A stretch of 64,000 nt of DNA, from assembly GCA_028687995.1 (NCBI GenBank), contig JAQTZA010000001.1:496001-560000 (forward strand), written 5' to 3'. Of the stretch, positions 16,601-25,269 are shown in pieces; position 1 is the stretch's first letter, and every line of letters starts with the position of its first letter. Made by a program: the position numbers and the translations under genes. Below the pieces are notes generated by a model, which saw only the letters and a program-made list of their open reading frames with translations, was not told the origin of the DNA and did no database searches. Origin of the DNA: Bacteroidales bacterium (GTDB taxonomy: Bacteria; Bacteroidota; Bacteroidia; Bacteroidales; UBA7332).

Positions 16601-18250
16601 GGAAGCTGTCCAAGACAATGTGAATGACGATGATGTTGGAGTCGTATTTCCTAAACCTGTCGGGACTGTCGGAGCAGTGACATCTGCGGCTGCGGCTGTA
16701 GTTACAACCAATGCTGTACTCGCAGCGGATGTATTGCTCGCAGCATCTTTTGCCTTTACAGTCATGCTGTAAGCCGTTGAAGCAGACAAACCTGTAATAT
16801 CCAAACTTGTGCTCGCTGTTGAGCCATACAATACGGCATCTTTATATACATCGTAAGCTGTAACACCGACCGCATCAGTTGAAGCTGTCCAAGATAATGT
16901 GAATGAAGATGAAGTTGGCGTCGTATTTCCTAAACCTGTCGGGACTGTCGGAGCAGTGACATCTGCGGCTGCGGCTGTTGTTACAACCAATGCTATACTC
17001 GCAGCGGATGTATTGCTCGCTGCGTCTTTCGCCTTTACAGTCATGCTGTAAGCAGTTGAAGCAGACAAACCTGTAATTGCCAAACTTGTGCTCGCTGTTG
17101 TGCCATAAAAAACAGCATCTTTATACACATCGTAAGCGGTTACGCCAACCGCATCAGTCGAAGCTGTCCACGATAATGTGAATGAAGATGAAGTTGGTGT
17201 CGTATTTCCCAATCCTGCTGGAACTGTTGGAGCAGTGACATCAGCACCTGAGGCGGTATTATAATAACCGATATTTTTGCCATCGGTTCCCGTCCCAATA
17301 AATGCTGAAGCAGTTGCATATCCATTTGCATCAATAGCAGGGTCAGTTGCAAGTGCAGAAGTACTATTTGGATAGAGAGTTGATTTGGTACCTGCTGCGG
17401 TATAATACACCCCACAATTTGCACCTAAGGTTACAATGCTTGCAGCAGACCCAAATAAATTCGCAGTTGCGGTGTTTGTACTATTTGCAAAAATAGTATT
17501 GCTAAGAACATTCGGATTTACAGCATTTGTAAAATACAATTCATTGCTTGAAAAATTATTAAATGTACAATGATCTACTGTAATTTTATTGTAACCGGTA
17601 GTATTCACTTTTATTGCGGTGGAAGTAGAAGGGCCTTCGAACAGGCAATTTGAAAAACTTACATTATCGGGGGTAACAGTCAACCCACTAGCATTCAAGA
17701 CACTTGTGCCAAAATCCTTAAAAACTGTATTACTAACCGTCAAATTTCCATATTTTGCGATTGGAGTAGTAGCCGCAGCATAATAAAAGATCTTAGCTCC
17801 AGCATAAAAATGTTGTAAGACACAATTAGAGACAATCACTTCAATATTTGAACTTGCTGAACATTTTGTTAAAAATAATGCGGCTGCCTTTGATGCACCG
17901 TCAATAACTATTCCATCGAACGTCAACGTACCTGTAACACTTCCCGCGACAGTGTAATTGATGAAATATTTCGTTGTGCCAGCTGTTGCGCCGGAGTATG
18001 TTACAACAGGCTTTTGAGCAAGACCTGATGCCGCTTTAAGCGTAATTGATTTATCCGTAGAAATTGCAGCAACCGCACTCCATGTATATGCACCTCCACT
18101 TGTAGTTAATTCAATTATTGTTCCATCTGCTGCACCACTATAAGTAGCAGTTAAATCAGCTGGAGCGGCGACTTGTATCGTAGCCGCTTTTGCAGAAACC
18201 ACAATTAAACTCAAAAGAGTTACATAAATAAGAATTGTAATTTTTTTCAT
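13643..18250 (-). CDS. Giant T9SS-exported beta-helix/FN3/Ig-like protein with trypsin-like domain
   Basis: 1535 residues with a signal peptide (MKKITILIYVTLLSLIVVSA). In order: a DUF4957-like beta-helix module (about 24-333), three near-identical 93-residue FN3 domains (about 334-612), a second beta-helix module (about 620-940, GDIIELTANG), two Ig-like T9SS-associated repeats (about 945-1135), a trypsin-like serine protease domain, and a type A sorting domain at the end (YVTLKKEGTQLTNYKIAVQ). The protease candidate triad is His1245 (ILAAHF), Asp1291 (VTLDSD) and Ser1375 (SGDSGNP), with spacings of 46 and 84 as in chymotrypsin-fold enzymes. It is predicted to be on the cell surface. The role is unknown: glycan binding by the beta-helices with a protease at the end is plausible. 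It is preceded by operator C. Confidence 0.8.
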   Translation of the reverse strand: MKKITILIYVTLLSLIVVSAKAATIQVAAPADLTATYSGAADGTIIELTTSGGAYTWSAVAAISTDKSITLKAASGLAQKPVVTYSGATAGTTKYFINYTVAGSVTGTLTFDGIVIDGASKAAALFLTKCSASSNIEVIVSNCVLQHFYAGAKIFYYAAATTPIAKYGNLTVSNTVFKDFGTSVLNASGLTVTPDNVSFSNCLFEGPSTSTAIKVNTTGYNKITVDHCTFNNFSSNELYFTNAVNPNVLSNTIFANSTNTATANLFGSAASIVTLGANCGVYYTAAGTKSTLYPNSTSALATDPAIDANGYATASAFIGTGTDGKNIGYYNTASGADVTAPTVPAGLGNTTPTSSSFTLSWTASTDAVGVTAYDVYKDAVFYGTTASTSLAITGLSASTAYSMTVKAKDAASNTSAASIALVVTTAAAADVTAPTVPTGLGNTTPTSSSFTLSWTASTDAVGVTAYDVYKDAVLYGSTASTSLDITGLSASTAYSMTVKAKDAASNTSAASTALVVTTAAAADVTAPTVPTGLGNTTPTSSSFTLSWTASTDAVGVTAYDVYKDAVLYGSTASTSLDITGLSASTAYSMTVKAKDAASNTSNASTALVVTTAAAVSSTVWQVATGDISATYSNASFHSGDIIELTANGATGSYTWTTKVGTLTKSFTLRAGSSVTTRPIVTLPSGITLSSNNNTTPYSLSFDGIDFDGNAVATALTSAKGATGGDLIVSMNNCIVRNLTAAGRVFSYASSGTGWTTQAQWYGDLTVMNSEFSGTYAGVLSYGSQFAGPNNATFTNCYFAGLTATIISNGLASLNTTNSLTLDHCTFYASTGIEINIKNGGTSTTIVKNSLFANSPGSASATDVVALSTNPGNAANTNNAVYYTSNTQVISTRYPSGLLGAYITSNPTLVNHFATAAAYIGTAVDHRNIGYYNFAVLTPYITASETALTGFSYNVGSGPSSEKTFTVSAFDLSSNLVITPSSNYEISLTSGSGFTSSALSIAPSSNVVSETTIYVRLKSGLAINSYSGSITATHAGATTRTVTLSGQVNSTSPTIILSTATLSGFSRLEDGGASAPQNFTVEGVNMTGNVTVTAPDYFEISFNPLNGYTPYSLQITKSGTIVNPTLVYVRLKKSAAATTYSKDITLTSNGATVKYVTCSGSVTAISISNFNTNASNNIDLRIASNYSAAAMPIYTTQDHVNKVFVRNPACWAADLDLTCISPSNFNYDNLHAGTLITPRHAILAAHFKLSTGDSLYFVTSDNVTVRRKIIGYKTNTIFSPTQFPDLEIVTLDSDVPSTITPCKFLPSTYATYLSNNGRGLPTFSTDQEEKALVNEVSSFNSLLVINSNPAVMMYSERTCTTTQRLALHEAIISGDSGNPVFLIIRGQLVLVSARTWDNGAGTSYTHFANLATGGTTSPTDPTVNTLSINDLIAQTDAVAGVSTGYQVSYFNFNALATDNISTIATPDQVYSCHGVLYAKIANHENAYVSVYDIFGRLVLNQNVSGNLEYKLPMKGVYVVTLKKEGTQLTNYKIAVQ
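16402..17242 (-). repeat. Three 279-bp tandem FN3-coding repeats
   Basis: The block GGAGCAGTGA recurs at 16671, 16950 and 17229, exactly 279 bp apart, and the intervening sequences are almost identical. Each unit codes a 93-residue fibronectin type III domain beginning ADVTAPTVP. The near identity at DNA level implies recent duplication or continued homogenisation. Confidence 0.9.
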
Positions 18251-18363
18251 AATTTAGATAAAGCACAGGTTTAACAAATCGTATTTTTCAAGATGCAAAT
18301 TAAATCGTATATAAATTTATCTACTACATAAATTTAGGAAGATAAATGAATAGAAATCAAATG

Positions 18364-18430
18364 CAAAGTAAACACAGCGTTGCAGCTAAAACAATAGCCT
18401 AAATGCTCATTTTCTTGCACAAAATGTCAC
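18364..18430 (-). promoter_or_regulatory. AraC-type operator and promoter, copy C (1535-aa protein)
   Basis: AAATG cores at 18401-18405 and 18422-18426 are 21 bp apart, the second in the context TTGCACAAAATGTCAC. The -7 box candidate is CAAAGTAA at 18364-18371 (7 of 8 to CAAANNTA), 29 bases from the first core. The first core is 151 bp upstream of the start codon at 18250. Confidence 0.75.
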
Positions 18431-18453
18431 AAATCCGTTCAAATTCAATACAA

Positions 18454-18483
18454 AACGAGCCAAACTGTTTAGTTTGGCTCGTT
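18454..18483 (-). terminator. Terminator-like hairpin after the 1191-aa gene
   Basis: Perfect 13-bp arms at 18454-18466 and 18471-18483 with a GTTT loop, followed on the minus strand by TTTTGTATT. It lies 25 bp past the stop codon of the gene ending at 18508 and just before operator C of the next gene. Confidence 0.7.
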
Positions 18484-18507
18484 GGGGAGTTAATATGATT
18501 TTTATTC

Positions 18508-21500
18508 CTATTTATTTAAAACAAATTTCTTTACAACAGAGTTGCCTTCAGATAAAACCTGAATTACATAACACCCTTTGTTATAAGATGAGACATCCAA
18601 TTCCACGTTTTTATTATTTACCTGATAAGATTGCAATTCAACACCCTGCAATGTGTATAGATTAACTTGACTCATTACACTCTCTGAATGTATCAAAACA
18701 TGTGATACAGTTGGTATTATTGTAAGTTCATGATCTGATATCGCCGCCACGTCATCAGTTGGAACGGTAATACAGGATGGCACGACCAATGCTGATGCAG
18801 CGGCATAAGATGATGAAAAGAAACCAGTATTTACATACGATACTGACTTTTTATCTAACACTTGAGCTTTCCATAAACCAGACAAAAACAGACTACCATT
18901 GTAGTTCGTAGTTCCATTTGGACGACGAGAATTACCATCAGAAAATATAGACTGCCCATAACCGGGTATCGACATGGTTTTGAGCAACCAGCGATCTAGT
19001 CCTGAGCTATAACTATTCTCGGCACCAAGCGCATACATAGTGACGAAATAGGTAAGATATGCACCTACGTTAATGGTTCCATAAGGTGTGGTTGGCGAGA
19101 GTGTATAGGAGAAGTCGTAAATACCACTGGCATTTGTACCAGCTTGCTTAAATGCCCAAGTTGGAAGCTCACACGATGTAGCAATATATGTCCTGATTAC
19201 ACTAGATGCGTTTGGCGTGCCATTCAACCAGGATGGTTTCACGACAAGAGTTCCACCGTTGATGGCTTGTATCTGAATGTCATTGGTCAAAGTATCCGTT
19301 TTTGTATCATAGAAATCAACCATATCAGTAACGACATAATAGTCAGGACCAGCACCAGGACCCGATTCAACCTTCAATTTCATATTCTGAACTTCGCTTG
19401 ACGATCTCGAGTCTGGCCAACTAAAACTTCTATTGATAGTGAGAAAACCATCAGAAGCTGAAGTTACAGGAAGGGTGATTCTATTGAGCGGAGGCAAAAT
19501 AGAACTACTTGTAATTCGTCGTTGATTCCCTACCGAAGGTGTAATACCGTCATTGTAGTTTATATTAGAATCATCGACATATATTGCTTGTCCATAATCT
19601 GATAAAAAATAGAGCGGCTCTCTTCCGTTAATTGATTGGTTGATGTTGATCATCCCCGAATGATTCAACATTTTTCCAGCAATAGTCAACAATGCACCAT
19701 ATCCAGGCAAATGTCCACCATTGTATGTCAAAACCACACCTGCCAATAACGATTCATAGATATCAATTGCGCGCTGAATCAAATGAACTCGGCAAATGTT
19801 ACGCTCTTCAGCTGTGAGCCAAGAAGCCAATGCCCCCACAGATACATCGCCTAAATTCTGCGCAACATCAGCTCCATATCCAAATCCACTATTATTATAA
19901 AGTGCATTCGTTCCTCTATTTTGAAGCAATCCAGCATTTAAAATGGATGGCCCAGGCATTAAATTAGTCAATATGGAAGCATTAAAAATTGGATCTATGC
20001 CCGAAATTGGATTATTTAATATAGTTGATGTAGGTTGAGTAATAAGGTAAGGCGTTAGATCAATGATATCCGAAAACCGAATGTATTCAGGAGCTAGTTT
20101 GCGTGCAGCACTTCTCACTACGCCTGGACGAAATGCATCTACTGGAGGCGTAGAAGACAAAACGGATAGAACAGCTACAGCATTCAATACTGTATTTGAA
20201 GGAGTTTGAGAAACCAAAGATGCTGCAGTTGTTATCACATCACCACTATTCACAGCCAATGGAGTAATGCCATCCCAAGCCAAAGTGGCATCGTATGTAA
20301 ATCCGACAGGTGCAGATCGCAATACACCACGACTATCCCATCCAAAAGAATTTCGAGTTAGAATAGCCCCTGAATTATTTTGATAATATGTACCAACTGG
20401 TGGATTTACAACTGTTTGATTAATGTTGGCAGTGATGCTCGTGCCAGTGCCATCTTTAACTGTTGCACCAACTATTCGAGCAGGAGTTACATTAATTAAA
20501 TTAGCTCCACCCGCTGGCAATACAATCCAAGGCTGACCATCGACAAAAGCACCATGCTCGATAAAGGCTTTATCGAAAGTCCACGAAAAATTATCGGATC
20601 CCATTTTTACACTTATTGTTGTGGTCGGTGGAACAACCTCTACTGTCATATTTGTCGAATATCCACCAATAGTGGCGGTTATCACTGCAACACCAAGGGC
20701 GTAAGGAGTAAACAATCCTGTTGATGGATTTATTGTACCCACTCCACCCGTTACACTCCACGATTTAGCACCTACATAAGCGACACCATCTTGATCTACC
20801 GCAGAGGATGAAAATTGGGTTGTATAGCCCAAATATACAGCTGATGCAGAAGCGGTAATGGTAAGATTCACACCATTCACCTTCACGAATGCTTGACCTC
20901 TACAACCATAAGAATTGGCATTGACGGCAATAGAACTGCCTGCCAAAGTACCAGTATAGAGCCCTGTGCCACTAATAGAGCCAGAAGATGCAGACCAAGA
21001 AATCGTATTTACGGATGGCACATAGGCACTTATTGAATCAGTGAGAACGGCGTTAAACTGTAGCATTCCATTTTTCAATATTGTAGCAGACGTTGGCGAA
21101 ACCACCACGTTCAGTTTAGGGGAATAACCAATTGATTTACCATCATTAGCTGCTGCAATATAAGTAGCGGACGTAGCATATCCTTGTGCATTGAGGGATG
21201 GATTTGCAAGAATTGTTGTAGCATCCCTTTTCGCGAGTGGATATACAACATCGACATTACCAGATGTAGTATAGATAGCGCAATGATCAGTGAAATTGGC
21301 AGTTCCGAGAACTGGAGCAACCGACGCTGTACTGTTTGCGAATGTGCAATTCTGAATGGTAGCTGTACAATTTGCAAAATGGACTTCTGGATAATTGCAC
21401 CCATTGAAAGTACAGTGATTCAAATCGACCAAACTTCCAACTGCTGCTTGACTGTATATCACCTCCTTATCACTAAAAGCAGTTATTGGTCCAAAGTAGC

Positions 21501-22083
21501 AATTTCTAAAAGTCGCAGAGGTTGGATAAGCTGTAGAGGTAGCTCTCATCGCACCGCCAGTATTATAAAACTGACTATCTTCGACGTACAATGGGTCGTT
21601 GCCGCCCATAAGATTGCTGTAAGAAAAAACTCCTGCCGCAGCTCCAGGGCTTGGATACACAAAATTACGAACGATGCAATTTTTCATTGTAATTTTAACC
21701 TTTACCGAAGACTGAACGAGAACTTGAGTAAACCCATTACCGTCAAATTCTACCCCCAATAAGTTCAAAACGTAAGGGCCACCAGTGCTAAAAACAAAAA
21801 AATTGGTTTGATTGGTCGTCGCTGTCACTTTAATGACCGGTCTTGATGCTAAACCAGTTTTTGCCATTATAGTGATAGATTTAGCCAATGTTATTTTGGG
21901 TGAGGTTGAGTTATAAGGACCTATATCAGTAAGTACGATCGTATCGCCTGCAGCAACGCTTGCTATTTTGGTTTCCAATCCATCATTTGTTCCCGATGCT
22001 AAATTGAAAGAAGTAGCAGTAAGTGATGTAGATATTAGGCTTAAAAAAGAGATCAATACAAAATTCAAAATGTATTTCTTCAT
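18508..22083 (-). CDS. Large T9SS-exported protein: beta-helix, Ig-like, unassigned domain
   Basis: 1191 residues with a signal peptide (MKKYILNFVLISFLSLISTS). A DUF4957-like beta-helix module covers about 25-325 (AGDTIVLTDIG, KTGLASRPVI). About 330-485 are two bacterial Ig-like (BIG2-type) repeats, with VSPTSATILKNGMLQFNAV and WSVTGGVGTINPSTGLF. About 490-1110 is a large region that I cannot assign: it opens NFSWTFDKAFIEHGAFVDG and contains a helical stretch with EERNICRVHLIQRAIDIYES and YNGGHLPGYGALLTIAGKML, which could be an alpha/alpha toroid of a lyase or hydrolase. The end is a type A sorting domain (YVIQVLSEGNSVVKKFVLNK). It is predicted to be surface-exposed or released. Operator D precedes it; the 22336 gene lies upstream on the same strand. 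Confidence 0.78.
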   Translation of the reverse strand: MKKYILNFVLISFLSLISTSLTATSFNLASGTNDGLETKIASVAAGDTIVLTDIGPYNSTSPKITLAKSITIMAKTGLASRPVIKVTATTNQTNFFVFSTGGPYVLNLLGVEFDGNGFTQVLVQSSVKVKITMKNCIVRNFVYPSPGAAAGVFSYSNLMGGNDPLYVEDSQFYNTGGAMRATSTAYPTSATFRNCYFGPITAFSDKEVIYSQAAVGSLVDLNHCTFNGCNYPEVHFANCTATIQNCTFANSTASVAPVLGTANFTDHCAIYTTSGNVDVVYPLAKRDATTILANPSLNAQGYATSATYIAAANDGKSIGYSPKLNVVVSPTSATILKNGMLQFNAVLTDSISAYVPSVNTISWSASSGSISGTGLYTGTLAGSSIAVNANSYGCRGQAFVKVNGVNLTITASASAVYLGYTTQFSSSAVDQDGVAYVGAKSWSVTGGVGTINPSTGLFTPYALGVAVITATIGGYSTNMTVEVVPPTTTISVKMGSDNFSWTFDKAFIEHGAFVDGQPWIVLPAGGANLINVTPARIVGATVKDGTGTSITANINQTVVNPPVGTYYQNNSGAILTRNSFGWDSRGVLRSAPVGFTYDATLAWDGITPLAVNSGDVITTAASLVSQTPSNTVLNAVAVLSVLSSTPPVDAFRPGVVRSAARKLAPEYIRFSDIIDLTPYLITQPTSTILNNPISGIDPIFNASILTNLMPGPSILNAGLLQNRGTNALYNNSGFGYGADVAQNLGDVSVGALASWLTAEERNICRVHLIQRAIDIYESLLAGVVLTYNGGHLPGYGALLTIAGKMLNHSGMININQSINGREPLYFLSDYGQAIYVDDSNINYNDGITPSVGNQRRITSSSILPPLNRITLPVTSASDGFLTINRSFSWPDSRSSSEVQNMKLKVESGPGAGPDYYVVTDMVDFYDTKTDTLTNDIQIQAINGGTLVVKPSWLNGTPNASSVIRTYIATSCELPTWAFKQAGTNASGIYDFSYTLSPTTPYGTINVGAYLTYFVTMYALGAENSYSSGLDRWLLKTMSIPGYGQSIFSDGNSRRPNGTTNYNGSLFLSGLWKAQVLDKKSVSYVNTGFFSSSYAAASALVVPSCITVPTDDVAAISDHELTIIPTVSHVLIHSESVMSQVNLYTLQGVELQSYQVNNKNVELDVSSYNKGCYVIQVLSEGNSVVKKFVLNK

Positions 22084-22199
22084 ATTAAATAGAGGAATTA
22101 AATGTCGTAATAGAATGGAATAACGATTCGAAAACTAATCTTATATTTATTTTCTCGCAGATTGAAAAAATGTCATTTGAGAGTAAAAATAATATCTTA

Positions 22200-22266
22200 C
22201 AAAGAAACACAAGTAAATTTCAAAAAACAATGCACTAAATGTGCAATTGATTGCACAAAATGACAC
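22200..22266 (-). promoter_or_regulatory. AraC-type operator and promoter, copy D (1191-aa protein)
   Basis: AAATG cores at 22237-22241 (CACTAAATGTGCA) and 22258-22262 (GCACAAAATGACAC) are 21 bp apart. The -7 box candidate is CAAAGAAA at 22200-22207 (7 of 8), 29 bases from the first core. The first core lies 154 bp upstream of the start at 22083. Confidence 0.75.
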
Positions 22267-22271
22267 AAAGG

Positions 22272-22326
22272 CATTAAAACAAAGAAGAGTTAGAGGATGC
22301 TTCTCTAACTCTTCTTTGTTTTAATG
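22272..22326 (-). terminator. Perfect 24-bp-stem hairpin after the protease gene
   Basis: Arms 22272-22295 and 22303-22326 are exact reverse complements with a 7-nt loop. It begins 9 bp beyond the stop codon of the minus-strand protease gene and ends 6 bp before operator D, so termination of one unit and activation of the next are packed together. The pairing of A-rich and T-rich ends would also allow use on the plus strand. Confidence 0.8.
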
Positions 22327-22335
22327 CGCAATATT

Positions 22336-23526
22336 CTATCTCACAATTACCTTATAAGTCTGAATCACATCTTTTTTACGAAGAGTAACCAAATAGATTC
22401 CTTTAGTAGGAATATTAAGTTTGATAGTTTGATTAACTAACTGTTCCACTGCTATTTGACTGCCAAAAAGATCAATAACCGATACTTCAGCATCTTCTTG
22501 AGTTGCAAGATTTACCACTAAAGATTTACCAACCATATACACCTGATCAGGCATTAATTTAGGTAAATTTACTGCAGCTGTTGCATTAAAATCAAAAAGT
22601 GAAATTTTGTATCCCGTATTTACGCCTGCCACTGCATCAGATGCTTTTATCAAATCGTTAATATTCTGAGTTGGCTGTGTGCCGCCATCAGGCAAGTTTG
22701 CATAATAGGTAAGGGAATTACCAGAACCTGCCCCACCCCAGGTAAAACAGCCAACAATGACCAATTTGCCATTCAAGACCAGAAAAATTGGATCGCCACT
22801 ATCTCCTGAGATGACTGCTTCGTTTAGTGCTTTTCGGTTCGATGTAATTGGTACCTGCAAATCATACATTTTAGCAGAATTTATATCCCATAAATCTGCC
22901 ACCAATGCCTTCTCTTCTTGATCAGTGTAAAGTACAGGCAACCCGTCGCCATCGTTAGCAATATAATTTGCATAATTTGATGGTAAAAACATACAAGGAA
23001 CAATTGTCTCTGGGACATCGCTATCCAAAGTCAAAATCTCAATATCAGGTGAATTTGTGTTGAAATCAGTGTTAACTCGGTAGCCTGTAATTTTTCGACC
23101 AACAGTCACATTATCGTAGGTCACAAAATAGATTGAATCATTAGTTTTTAGATTAAAATGTGCAGCCAGAATCACGTGTCGCTTGGTAATCAATGTTCCT
23201 GCGCGTAGATTGCCCGAGCTTTTATTACTTGGGCTAATACATGTTAAATCCAGATTCGATGCCCAACAATTTGGGTTGCGAACAAATTTACGTGTCGCAT
23301 GGTTTTGTGACGAAAATATCGGTTTGTTTGCCGCTGTATGCATTGTTGCAATTCGCAAATCGATATTCAAAGTAGCATTACTATTAAAGTCTTTGCACGT
23401 AACATTACCGAATGAATCGGGAGTACAATCTACCGATGCTGCTTTAGCTCTTACTGAAAGAAAAATTGAGAGAAAAGTAAAGGCGAAAAAATAGAACAGT
23501 TGCTTTTTAAACATTAACGTTTTCAT
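22336..23526 (-). CDS. Secreted trypsin-like serine protease with T9SS sorting domain
   Basis: 396 residues. A signal peptide (KKQLFYFFAFTFLSIFLSVR) is followed by a domain clearly homologous to the end of the 1535-aa protein: NPNCWASNLDLTCISPSN, LITKRHVILAAHF, ILTLDSDVP and AVISGDSGDPIFLVL. The candidate triad is His123, Asp168 and Ser243 (spacings 45 and 75), and GDSGDP resembles the GDSGGP of chymotrypsin-fold S1 proteases. The C-terminal 70 residues are a type A sorting domain (GIYLVTLRKKDVIQTYKVIV). It is predicted to be cell-surface or released. It is the last gene of a probable operon that starts at 33365; the gap to the upstream gene is 75 bp. Catalytic activity is inferred from the motifs only. 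Confidence 0.75.
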   Translation of the reverse strand: MKTLMFKKQLFYFFAFTFLSIFLSVRAKAASVDCTPDSFGNVTCKDFNSNATLNIDLRIATMHTAANKPIFSSQNHATRKFVRNPNCWASNLDLTCISPSNKSSGNLRAGTLITKRHVILAAHFNLKTNDSIYFVTYDNVTVGRKITGYRVNTDFNTNSPDIEILTLDSDVPETIVPCMFLPSNYANYIANDGDGLPVLYTDQEEKALVADLWDINSAKMYDLQVPITSNRKALNEAVISGDSGDPIFLVLNGKLVIVGCFTWGGAGSGNSLTYYANLPDGGTQPTQNINDLIKASDAVAGVNTGYKISLFDFNATAAVNLPKLMPDQVYMVGKSLVVNLATQEDAEVSVIDLFGSQIAVEQLVNQTIKLNIPTKGIYLVTLRKKDVIQTYKVIVR

Positions 23527-23601
23527 AAATCTTTGTATAAAATATAGAATCTTCTTCCTTTTAATGAATCCATCTTCTTGCTGATTATCTAAAGTTCATC
23601 A

Positions 23602-25191
23602 TTATTGTTTTATTATTTTCGAACTATAAATACCATCTTTTGAGCTTACGCTATAAAAATAGATTCCGGTTTTAATATTTGCCGTTGTATTCCATGTATA
23701 TAAATTATTGCTGCAATTTGATTCAGAAAATACTATTTGTCCGTTGGCATTATAAATCCTTAAAGAGATAGGACTTTCGTCCGATAATTTTCTAAAGTCA
23801 AATACAGGGTTATTGATAAATGGATTAGGGTAAACAGATACTTTGTTTTGCAAATCGGTAGATGTCAAAACTGAAGCAGAAGCTTTATCAATTTTGTATT
23901 TGATAACATTACCAGAAGCCTGAACTCCAGAAGGATTCGAATAAGTCATAGCGTATAAATAATCGGGTGAAGCGGGATTTAGAGCTAACCCTTTGATTCC
24001 ATAATACTGGCAAAAAACACCACTTGTATCAGAAGCAAAATTTTGGTTCTCCACTACACTAAAATCTTTTTTAAGCACATAGGACTGTGTTTTAGAATAG
24101 TCAGTTAGCTCATCCGTTTCTACATCAATTGTATAGAGATGAGCACCTCTTAGAAAATGACTTGGATAATAATCGTCACTGGCAAAATACATCTTCCCAT
24201 CGCTATTCTCCATCATAAATGTATGTACTTTGTGCTGACTCTCAAATTGCATCCAATTATCAACGGCCATCGATGTTGACTTTAGATCTCCCAATAACGA
24301 AATTTTATCGAGTGCAGGATTATATTTATATATTGCCACATTGCCATGCACATCACTCTCTGAAGCGGGTTGATAATGATTACTTACAGCAATATAGATA
24401 TTACCTTTTGAAGAAGCCCCAATGGCAGACCAACAAGAGTTGTGTCGAAACCCAGGGAAAAGCGGCTTACCATCGATCAATCCATTGTCGGTAAAATAGA
24501 TAAGCTTTGCCGAATAATTAGCGCCTTCGGCGTGTACTTTAATAATGGATAAATCTCCATCAGGAGTAGATGAATCCCATACAGGAGCATAAAAGTTGCC
24601 GAATTTATCCCACACATTGATGCCTCCAAAACATAAATCGAGATACGGTATTAAATCATCCAGTTGAAGCACCTCGGAACAAGCAAGCGTTTTTACATCG
24701 ATTTTTCGAATAGCTTTTGCGGTATAATCATTATTATTCGAAACATAAAAAAGTGATTTTCCATCTTTGCTTAAGGTGAGATTAAAAAGCATCCACCAAT
24801 TGGAACCACAAACGCTTGTTAAATATTCAAATTTTCCTTGAGAACAGATCAATCGATAAATTTTGGCAGGAGATTTTGCTGTCAAACAATAGACTGTATC
24901 GCCCGAAGCCGTTGGCGCAATTGCACCGAAACCAAAACCAAGTACTGTATCATCGCCAAAATTGGGAGCAATTACGGTTGTTGTGGCTGTTGCTAGTTCG
25001 TATTTCAACAAATTCAATGAATGATTGATTGAATTCAAATAAAAAAGATTTCCATTCGGATCGGAATACATTACATAGCTTTCGGTTGAAGATTCTCCAA
25101 TCTTAGTAAAGGATTCATTTCCCTGAGCATACAAGAATAAAGGAGTAACGAATAAAGTAATTAGAAATCTAACAAAAATTGAATTACGCAT
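23602..25191 (-). CDS. Secreted beta-propeller-like protein with T9SS sorting domain
   Basis: 529 residues with signal peptide (MRNSIFVRFLITLFVTPLFL). The middle (about 30-450) is a series of WD40/YVTN-like blades: repeated short segments such as NLFYLNSINHSLNLLKYEL, DGKSLFYVSNNN, GNFYAPVWDSS, GNIYIAVSNHY and DGKMYFASDDYY describe a propeller without recognisable catalytic residues. The C-terminal 75 residues are a type A sorting domain (VYPNPFINNPVFDF ... GIYFYSVSSKDGIYSSKIIK). Function is unknown; a role in surface binding is possible. It lies between the GH3 gene (78 bp) and the protease gene (75 bp) in the same probable operon. Confidence 0.72.
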   Translation of the reverse strand: MRNSIFVRFLITLFVTPLFLYAQGNESFTKIGESSTESYVMYSDPNGNLFYLNSINHSLNLLKYELATATTTVIAPNFGDDTVLGFGFGAIAPTASGDTVYCLTAKSPAKIYRLICSQGKFEYLTSVCGSNWWMLFNLTLSKDGKSLFYVSNNNDYTAKAIRKIDVKTLACSEVLQLDDLIPYLDLCFGGINVWDKFGNFYAPVWDSSTPDGDLSIIKVHAEGANYSAKLIYFTDNGLIDGKPLFPGFRHNSCWSAIGASSKGNIYIAVSNHYQPASESDVHGNVAIYKYNPALDKISLLGDLKSTSMAVDNWMQFESQHKVHTFMMENSDGKMYFASDDYYPSHFLRGAHLYTIDVETDELTDYSKTQSYVLKKDFSVVENQNFASDTSGVFCQYYGIKGLALNPASPDYLYAMTYSNPSGVQASGNVIKYKIDKASASVLTSTDLQNKVSVYPNPFINNPVFDFRKLSDESPISLRIYNANGQIVFSESNCSNNLYTWNTTANIKTGIYFYSVSSKDGIYSSKIIKQ

Positions 25192-25269
25192 AATATTTCA
25201 CTAAATTATTGATAGTTAAACAGTTGATTAAAAATGAATGCAAATTTTTGTGCTAACAATAATTGTTCT

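Noticed and set aside
21184..21762. Plus-strand ORF of 192 codons
   Set aside because: It lies opposite the beta-helix module of the 18508 gene and has no family marks.
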